Source: Rhynchopus euleeides (taxonomy: Eukaryota; Euglenozoa; Diplonemea; Diplonemida; Diplonemidae). Taken from it: a stretch of 64,000 nt of DNA. The notes under the pieces were generated by a model. That model was given only the letters and a program-made list of their open reading frames with translations. It did not search any database and was not told the origin of the DNA. This document shows, piece after piece, positions 52,729 through 61,121 of this stretch. The translations under genes and the position numbers were made by a program. Position 1 is the first letter of the stretch. Each line of letters opens with the position of its first letter. The DNA lies in NCBI GenBank assembly GCA_963210315.1, contig OY723248.1:2372727-2436726 (forward strand), read 5' to 3'.

Positions 52729-55471
52729 CATTGTTGTTAGCCCCCATTTAAAACTTTACGTTTTAAACGTTTTAAATGTTTTAAATGTTTTAAATTAAAA
52801 CGCGTTGTAAATTAATTTAAAACGGAGTTTAAAACGGGGGTTAAAACAGGGCGTTTCTGTGGTGTTTTCACACCAAAAAAAATTTTTTTCGGCCAAAATT
52901 TTTTTCCATGCCCCCTGAGGCCCCCCAGCTCATATTCTGGGTGATTATTCCTGCATTCCTGTCACAGCGGACACATTATTGGTGGAAAATAGGTGGCACT
53001 GACGTTGTGGTGAGGGTTGCATCAATCGCACCGGCATCAGTTGGCACACCCCCTCCGTTGTTCTCAGGAATAATGCAGTTTGACATCAGCATATTTCTGG
53101 AGTGTCGAATCTTCATCTTGCATCACTCGATGTGCACCCTTTTGAGCTGAATCCATGATACAAAGTCGCAGGTTGAAGGCCGGATCACCATGATGGGGAT
53201 GGCAATGGACCCAGCGAACTCCACCAGCTCCTTCGACAGTCCTGGAAGCACCTTCTGGAAAAGTTGCACAGTTCCAGTTGCCACCTGGAGCCTACCTTTG
53301 GCCTGCCCCTCTTTGAGAGGAGCATATCTGTATTCCCTTTACTCTCCTATGGACGCCCGACTTCTCTGATCGAGAGAAGCCTACAAAAGGCGTAACCATC
53401 CTCGTCATGTATTCTTTGCCTCCAACTTTCACTTTTGCAGAACGGATCCCGATGAACTCCAAACAGGAAGTGCAGCCAGCTTCATCACGGCTGTGTTCAA
53501 CAAGACAGCCAGGTGATGTTGTTGCTGTCAGAACGATGGTTGCAGCACTCGGCTGCGCCCCACCTGGGGTTGCTCTGGCTGTTGCCAAGCTAGTGTTTGG
53601 GACAATTATTGATCACCTAGCCATTCTCTCGGCACCCTAATGATCGTGGGTAGGCAGCAGGAACCTGCACTCTGGGGGGACGTCATCGATGAGTTTCTTT
53701 GAAGAAAGCCGGCGGCTACCGCTGGAGTTAAGGTCCGAAGGGGTCAGTACCACGGGCGCCACACCGCTCGTGTTGGGCATCGGGTTTCGGTGAAGGCGGG
53801 GGCGCTGAGAAAGCGACATGTACGTAACAAGCAATGATCAACCATACACCAGCAAGTCAAACAGGCACCACCGTTGGATCGTTCGTGCACCCGAGTCTGT
53901 ACTGTACCATCCTGAATCTTTTCTGGGTGATTGTCAACGATGAGGGCATGAGCTTGCGTCAGGGTGAGCAGAGGAACGGGTTGAGGCCAGGGTGAATGGA
54001 GGGTGAATGGAGGGTGAAAAGTAGCCCACTTCACCAGGAGGCGAATTTTCGCAGAAAGCCCTGCCACACAGCTGTGTTTGCCTGATCATGCTCAAAAGGC
54101 CTGCAATAGGCTATTTCACACAGGGAATTTGTTCACCCATTTGGGACCCCCAGGGAGCCTCAAAATTGGATTTTTTTGCCGAAGATGGCCTCAGATGGCC
54201 CAAAACGATCAATTTTGGGTTCCAGAAAAAAAAATCGAAAAGTCTCCCCCTATATTTTGCAGGGTTTTTTGCCGTTTTAAACCCCGTTTTAAACCCCGTT
54301 TTAAATAATTTAAAACGGCGTTTTAAACTTTAAAACATACATCGGGCGTTATTGCGTTACCAGTAACGGTAATACCGTTATTTTTTCGGTAAAATAACTT
54401 ACCGTTAATAACGTTCCAGAACGGCCGAATAACGTTATCCGAAAATCGGTAACGTTATTTTTCCGCGTTATACCGTTATCGATAACGGTAATACCGTTAT
54501 TACCGTTATCAGTAACGGTAATAACGTTATCGGTAACGTTATTACCGTTATTACCGGTAATACCGCGTTATTTTCGGTATTTTTGGGCAACTTCTATAGG
54601 GGGACCCTTTTCGAATTTTTTTTTCGGGGTGGCCAGAATGGGCTGTTTTAGGCTATTTGAGGCCATTTTCGAGCAAATTTTTGGGTTTAGAGCCACGCAA
54701 AGGGTCTAAAATGGGCATGCCAATCTCAAAAAATGCTCAAAATTCCGAGAGATTTCAGATTTTTCGAATTTTTTGACCGAGAAAATTCTGACCCCAAAAT
54801 GTGGTCCTTGTGGTCTGGAACTGTCCGTTGTCGAAGGAATTGGTGAAAAAATCGTGATTTTTGGCCTCTGGATCACCCATGCCGTCCCAAAAATCAAGCA
54901 AAAGAGGTTTGGTAGGTGCATTTTTGGGTGAACATGAGCCATTGTGCCAACCTGCTTGATTTCACCCGAAAATCGGAATCCGTTGAATATGGTTTCTGAT
55001 GAAAATGTGAAAATTTTCGACCTTCTTCGCAGTTTTTGCCACTTCCTTGCCCCATCTTTCCCACCCAAAATCGAAGTACCGTGAATGGTGTTGTTGAAAG
55101 GTCCAAATTGCGTTGGTTGTGCGTAGTTCTGCCGAAATCGTGCACACGTTGTGCATAGTGCATGTGTAACGCCATTTGCGACCAAAATGTAAATTTCCTG
55201 CACCCGAGCGTTGACGCTTCCACACACCCTTACAAACCCACTTGCCTGATGAAGGGGGTGGTGTGTAGAGCACGTTTGGCAGGGCTGAATGACACTTTCC
55301 GCGCGAAGCTCGTGTGCGTAATTAAAAAACGGTCCGAGGGCCGGAGGCCCGAGGCCTTTTTTTACCTGCACGAGGGTGCAATTGAGGCCGATACGGGGTG
55401 CAGATGATGGTTTCTTGCACAACCCAGTCATGTTTTGCACATCACGACGAACTCGGAAATTCCTCATAGTT

Positions 55472-55521
55472 GCACTCCAGGTCTCATATTTGCACTGGTG
55501 CAAATATGGGACCTGGAGTGC
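55472..55521. repeat. 24-bp-arm palindrome inside the nested element
   Basis: GCACTCCAGGTCTCATATTT plus GCAC is followed after two bases by its inverted copy with one mismatch. It would form a strong hairpin in RNA or single-stranded DNA. Confidence 0.85.
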
Positions 55522-56098
55522 GTGCAAATAATGACTGGGGGGTGCAAGAAAGTTCAAATTGCGTAGTTCCTGCGTACTTCGTGCGTAGCCCGAGCGTACT
55601 TTGGGTAGTTCGTGCGTATATTGTGCGAAGCGTCTTTGACAGCACCAGTAACGGACTTTTGGAACGTAACTATTTTAGAACGGACCGGGAAAAAATGGGC
55701 ACGTCGCTACTTCGCGCTACTTCGTCGCTCGTAACGAGTAAAAATATCAGGTGGTTTATACACCGCCAATGTGAGGTGTGCGGGTGTATTCCTGAAGGAT
55801 TCACTTCTGCGTCCACACTGAGTGATTTTGGAGTGATTTTCACTCCAAATTTCACTCCAGGAACATTGGATGCTGCAAGGTTGCAGGGGTTTCTGCAGTA
55901 TTTGTCTTGAAAAAGCCAAAAAACATGATTTTTTCACGAAACTCGACATGTCCGTGCGTTATTATCCAAAAAATGGTCCCAGGGGGGTATTCTGGAGCCA
56001 TCTCCACCAAAAACTACACCATCCGCCCGCAAAATTGTCCGAATAACGCAAGTTTTCATGAAAATAACGGAAAAATAATCCAGGGGGTTGCTGCGACG

Positions 56099-56623
56099 AT
56101 GATGCGCAACGCCGCGCAGGCCCGCCGGGACGGGCAGCGCCGCAGCCGGACAGCCGCGTCCTCGAGACGCCTGGAGGAGCTGCGTCAGGGTGACGCGGCG
56201 GGCCCCATGGAGTTCGACGACGACCCGGCGAACGTGTGGGAGCCCGAGGACGACCTCCAGGCCATCGACGCCTACGGGGACGACGAGACGCCCGCGGCGA
56301 ACATCCCCGCTCTGCAGGAGCTTGCGGCGTCCCGTGTCTGGGCCGAGGGGGTGGTAGCGCGGGCCCGCGGCATGGCCCCCTGCGTCTCGATGGGAGGAGC
56401 CATCCCCCGCACCGTCGAGGCGTGGAGGCACTGCTTCCACCCCAGCTATGGCCTTTGCCCCCTCTCGCCCAGGGTGGCAGGTGACGTAGCGGCGGAGTGG
56501 CTGCAGGCGCGCATCCTGCAAGGGGGCGCGCAGGCCGAGCCCGGGAACCAGACGAGGGAGCCGGGGGTCAGCCTGCGCGTCTACATGCGCAAGCTGCAGA
56601 CGGAGGTGGAGCGGGGCGAGTAG
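56099..56623 (+). CDS. Hypothetical protein carried by the nested element
   Basis: 174 codons from ATG 56099 (or ATG 56102) to TAG. The GC-rich third positions contrast sharply with the AT-rich sequence of the element before 56085. The N-terminus is Arg-rich (NAAQARRDGQRRSRTAASSR), followed by an acidic stretch (FDDDPANVWEPEDD) and a helical C-terminal half with W/C/H residues (WRHCFHPSYGLCPLS). No transposase motif or known domain is seen. A CCAG at 56080-56083 could be a splice acceptor, so an upstream exon is possible. It may be a captured host gene fragment or an accessory transposon protein. Confidence 0.45.
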   Translation: MMRNAAQARRDGQRRSRTAASSRRLEELRQGDAAGPMEFDDDPANVWEPEDDLQAIDAYGDDETPAANIPALQELAASRVWAEGVVARARGMAPCVSMGGAIPRTVEAWRHCFHPSYGLCPLSPRVAGDVAAEWLQARILQGGAQAEPGNQTREPGVSLRVYMRKLQTEVERGE

Positions 56624-57566
56624 GCGGAGCAGCGTCCCCACCCCCACCACCCCCCCCCCCCCCCGGGACCTTCCCCCCCCCCCTTTCATAGATGTGTGCA
56701 GGTGGCCGTTGTGAATGGTTAGACAGGGGCTGGCCACCCCCTCCCCCGGGCTCTGCACAGCAGGTCTGGGTTAGAAACAACATAACCCCCCCCCCCTTCC
56801 TCCCCTCCCTTCCTCCCCCCTCCCCTCCCCTCCCCTATTGATGTCCCCCCCCCCCTCCCCCAGCGCTTTGCCGCTCGTGTGAGTACCGCCCTGACTGGGA
56901 GAAAGGGTAGGGCTGGTTGGGTTGGCGGAGTTGGGCGGATGGGCGAAACGGAAAAATCGACGAGGTCGCAGCGTCAGGGCGTTCTGGGCTGGCTGGTGGT
57001 GGTTGGGACAAGACCGACGAGATTAGAAGCGGCACTGGTAGACGGGTTTTGAGGCCCCCCGCCCCCAGGTTCCCCCTGCCCACCTGGACGGACCCAAGTG
57101 CCTCACACCGGATCTCTCCCCACCCGGTGGTCCACCTGACGGATACGCAAGAGAAAAATAACGCGTTATTTTAGGAGAAAACGTTTTCCAATTTTTTGAC
57201 ATCACGGAGTGGCCCCCTGGAGTGATATTTTACCCAAGAAAATTCTTTTAGGGGGGGTAGGGACCCGAGTTTCGGGTCAGATTCACCGGGAAATGCTGCC
57301 TTTTTTGGGGTCAAAAAATAACGCAAAAATAACGTTATTACCGTTACTGGTAACGGAATAACGCCCAATGTATGTTAAAACGTTTAAAATGTTTAAAACT
57401 CGGTTTCTAACAACACTGGGGGGGGGGGCGCCCCCGTCTTAATTGCCCTCTGCTCTGGGTTGTGTATGTCTGCCGTGTTGTGCAAGGCAAGGTGTGCATA
57501 TCCCCTCCCTGGTCCCCTCCCTCAGATTCCCCAGCAAAGGCTGTGGGGGGATGGGGGGGGGGGGTA

Positions 57567-58714
57567 GGGGGGGTCAAATGCCCCCCCTTTTACGTGGATA
57601 AACACGATTTTTCAAAAAACCGGCGCAGAGGCCCCAAAGCCCCCGTAAACCCTCCAAACCCCCCCAGATCGGTCCGGAAACCCATCGAACCCCACTTTTC
57701 CACCATTCCGGGCACCTCAGGTGCCCGAATTGGGGTACCTAAATTTTGTGCCACCGTTTGGTACCGTACAGTGCCACTGTGTGGGAGGTTGGAAAAGAAA
57801 ATGCCCCAACACACCACATCTGAGGGTTGCAATGCATGTTGCTTGCCAACCACGTCATCCGGTGGGTGTCAGGCGCTATGTAGGTGGCATCAGCCAGGTC
57901 TTCGATGTGTTCTGGCTTGTATATGTACCTCCCTGCCTGCGGCACAGGCACTGCCTTTGTCCCCCACACCAGCCACAGAGAGCGTATTGTACTCGGTCCA
58001 CGGTTGCTGATTCATTGTGATGCGTTGTATCCTCGAGTGAACGTCACACACTAGTGGCACCACCACCCGCCATCCGAGAGCTGTATTGACTTTGCGCGCT
58101 TCCGTTGCATTCACCTCGCCACGCATATTGCACTGTTCAGTATCAGTGCTCTTGGGCCAGGCAAAGTAGACCGCAGCAACTACCAATTCTGCACAATGGG
58201 TACCACGACAGCGCACTTCGTGTGTTCCCGGAATGTACAGCTCGTGTTGCAACAGTCGTTGTCAACACATCCCGGTTGTGGAGCACTGCTGCACAGGAAT
58301 CACACGACCATCTGGACTTGTTCCGTACCTACAGGCAGCCTCCCGGTGCATGGTGACAGGGAGGTACATATACAAGCCAGAACACATCGAAGACCTGGCT
58401 GATGCCACCTACATAGCGCCTGACACCCACCGGATGACGTGGTTGGCAAGCAACATGCATTGCAACCCTCAGATGTGGTGTGTTGGGGCATTTTCTTTTC
58501 CAACCTCCCACACAGTGGCACTGTACGGTACCAAACGGTGGCACAAAATTTAGGTACCCCAATTCGGGCACCTGAGGTGCCCGGAATGGTGGAAAAGTGG
58601 GGTTCGATGGGTTTCCGGACCGATCTGGGGGGGTTTGGAGGGTTTACGGGGGCTTTGGGGCCTCTGCGCCGGTTTTTTGAAAAATCGTGTTTGTCACCCC
58701 CATTTGACCCCCCC
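57567..58714. mobile_element. Foldback element E3 copy 2 (TA-flanked, uninterrupted)
   Basis: GGGGGGGTCAAATG ends with TA at 57565-57566 and 58715-58716. The inverted arms are 57567-57934 and 58358-58714. The minus-strand middle frame (57890-58252) matches copy 1 (RGEVNTTEARKVNTALGWRV) but is shifted by a one-base deletion near 58189. Confidence 0.85.
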
Positions 58715-58719
58715 TAGGG

Positions 58720-59488
58720 CAGTGATAGAAAATACGTAAAAAACGTTCAACGTATTTGAACGTTCAACGTATTTTTTAAAAAATGCGTCGAAGTTGAACG
58801 TTTTTTTGGCTTTTGAGCGTTTTCACCCACTGGGTGCACTCTCCACATGAAATCCCCCCTAGCAGTAGGGGGTGGGCCCCCTGCACACACTAAAGGGGAC
58901 ACCGGTGGGATGGAGAGTGTCACGCGTGGCGAAAAGGCGGTGAAAACGGGGTTCTGTAGTCCGAGAAGGGGCGGGACCCGGAAAGGGGTGGTCGGTACCC
59001 CCTCTTTTCAGGGTTGAACTCCGGAAAAGCGGGGGTACCAACCCCCTCTCGACCTATATCAGTTTTACCCACTCGACCGGCTGGAGTCCGTCGTGTAGAG
59101 GAAGTGGATGGCCGAACGTGAGCTACGGGTACAGGACGTATGGGATATCCCGCATGGGAGAACCGGATGGCATATCCCACCGGCAGGGGTTCACCTCAAC
59201 TGCACCAGCCCGCTTCATGGAGCAAAGGACAAGGGATATGTTGTCGACTGCATCGCGAAGCAAGTCGCTGTAAAATCGTGCTCCAAGGACGTCTTCCGCA
59301 CGGCTGTCGTTGGTGCCACCAACTCGCCCTTGCTCTGCTTGAGGAAAGGCGGGCTTGTGACTGGTGGCCCCTGCAGACGGTAGGCAATGTGAGAAACGTT
59401 CAAATACGCTGAACGTTCAACGTATTTGAACGTTCAACGTATTTTTAAAATCGGAATTCTGAAAAATACGCGTATTTTGCCTTCACTG
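58720..59488. mobile_element. hAT-like non-autonomous element with AACGTTCAACGTATTTG words
   Basis: It starts CAGTGATAGAAAATACG and ends CGTATTTTGCCTTCACTG. The flanks are CCCTAGGG and CCCTAGGC (8 bp, one mismatch; a 6-bp CCTAGG reading also fits). The words AACGTTCAACGTATTT are repeated near both ends (58743-58775, 59395-59445). No coding sequence. Confidence 0.75.
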
Positions 59489-59495
59489 CCCTAGG

Positions 59496-60674
59496 CATAC
59501 TTGTACCCCCATATGGGGAAGGCCAAAAATATGGGGAAAATATGGGGGGAATATGGGGGGTTTTTCAAGTCCTGTTCCCCCATATTTCCCCCATATGGGG
59601 GATATATGGGGGAAAACCCAGGGGTTCCTCAGGTGGAAGCAGTCAGCAAACAGTTCTCTTCGTTCTACTTTTCACAGGGTGTGAAGTCAGCCACTGACAG
59701 GGGACGTCTAGCACCTTGCAGTGCCATCTCACCTCGTCGCTTTCTGCAGAGAGGAAACGCCCGGCTGAAGTGCTCGAGTCAGACCACAAAAGGTGCTGTG
59801 AGAGTGCCGACCGCCACTTTCTTCAAGTCTGAGTAGCGGTCATCAGAGCATGCTGACCAGTAGTCCTGTCTTTGCTGGCAGAACAGTTGCGTCCTGCAGC
59901 CAGTCCTTGTACTGGCCTTCACAGGTCTCATTCCACCCGGCAGATGCAGCTTGAACATGTCAAGCTGCCTGGTGACGAGCGTCGACTCCGACTTTTCGGC
60001 GCTCGGAGCGGTCAAAAGCGGCGGAAGCGCCTGACACCCCAGAATGCACTGCTTGTGAATTCCCTTGTCTGATTAAGGATCCCAGGGGGCAGTTCGCAAT
60101 CGCAAACACACCAGAGGAGGAGGACAGCGAGTGTGAGAGTGACGTGCCGGACAGGACTTCAAAACACAGGAGTGTGTGTTGTGAGGAGCTGTTAACCCTG
60201 AACGCGCTATGTGTGTCTGTGCGTATGTGTCCACCACCGCTGCCGCTGTCACTGCGGTGCCCCGCCAAACCGGGAAGCGTTTGCTCTCCGCTGCCGCTGT
60301 ATCGGCGCAGGAGAGGAACAGGAGGTCGGTGCGACCCACCTGGGGGATCTTCCAGGGGGGGCCAGACCTGGCCACACCTGAACGAGCGCGCACCTCCCCA
60401 GGATCGGACTCCTGGAGGATCCCCAACAAGGCATGAGGCCGGTTTCGACGCGCACTTCGTGTGTGTCTGTGCCTGAGTGGTTTGATGTTCTCCCGTTGCA
60501 GCACGAATACCCCCATATCCCCCCATATGGGCCCCATATTTCCCCCATATTCCCCCATATTTTACCGGGTTTTCCCCATATTTTCAGCCTTTTTCCCCAT
60601 ATGGGGGCGGGGTTTTGCGACCCCCCATATTTCCCCCAGATTTAGGGGGTTCCCCATATGGGGGGACAAGTATG
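59496..60674. mobile_element. CATAC-ended element with CCCCATATGGGG words
   Basis: CATACTTGTACCCCCATATG has an inverted copy at the right. CCTAGG lies at 59490-59495 and 60675-60680. CCCCATAT/ATATGGGG words are repeated about 20 times in 59505-59620 and 60505-60665. No transposase is recognised, so it is probably mobilised in trans. Confidence 0.82.
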
Positions 60675-60680
60675 CCTAGG

Positions 60681-61121
60681 GGGGGGGGGGGGCTTCGTGA
60701 AGACGTCGCCGTGTGCTTCCCTGTTTGTCTTGTCACGGGGGGGGCGCGCTCTCCCTGCCCCCGCACCCCCGCCTTCAGAAAAGAACACATCCTTCTTCTC
60801 TTTCCGCATCGGGGAGGGGGCTAGGGGGGTGGGGGGGGGGGCGGGGCGGGGGCAGGGATCTGGATGCGGTCTACAATCGTTCAAAATTTGCCATCACACT
60901 ACCCCGCCCCCCCAGCCCCCTGTCATACGGAAGGCCGCAAAGAGGAGGAAGAAACGAAGCGGAATACAGCAGCGGCTGCCGCCCGGCGGTGGCGCCTCTC
61001 TTTCTATTTTGGTTTTCGTATTGCGATCGGATGTGCACTGCGTCACACTTTGCCGGACACGTCACCCTCCACAGGCAGGCGGCTTGGCCCCCTTGGCACA
61101 CAGGCCAAGCCGTGGGGTGCC
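60681..61121. other. Region upstream of the TBC gene
   Basis: G-rich then mixed sequence without supported coding; likely promoter and 5' UTR. No obvious TATA box. Confidence 0.4.

Larger units (their letters stand above)
54336..57374. mobile_element. Nested element with CATAC ends, TTAAAA duplication and GTAACGTTATTACC words
   Basis: CATACATCGGGCGTTATTGC at the left has an inverted copy at the right with two mismatches. TTAAAA flanks both sides (54330-54335, 57375-57380). Words such as CCGTTATCGGTAACGG and TAACGTTATTACC fill 54350-54585 and reappear at 57318-57362. Ends and duplication length are like the 35921 and 59496 elements. Confidence 0.82.
52729..57418. mobile_element. hAT-like element with TTTAAAACG words, split by a nested element
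   Basis: It starts CATTGTTGTTAG and ends CTAACAACACTG. The flank is eight G on both sides, compatible with an 8-bp duplication but not provable in a G run. GTTTTAAACG or TTTAAAATG words recur at 52746-52850, 54278-54330 and 57375-57400. Its own sequence is about 1.65 kb once the nested 3-kb element is removed. No transposase is recognised; a 98-codon minus frame (53292-53588) has CTSCLEFIG but no domain. Confidence 0.65.
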
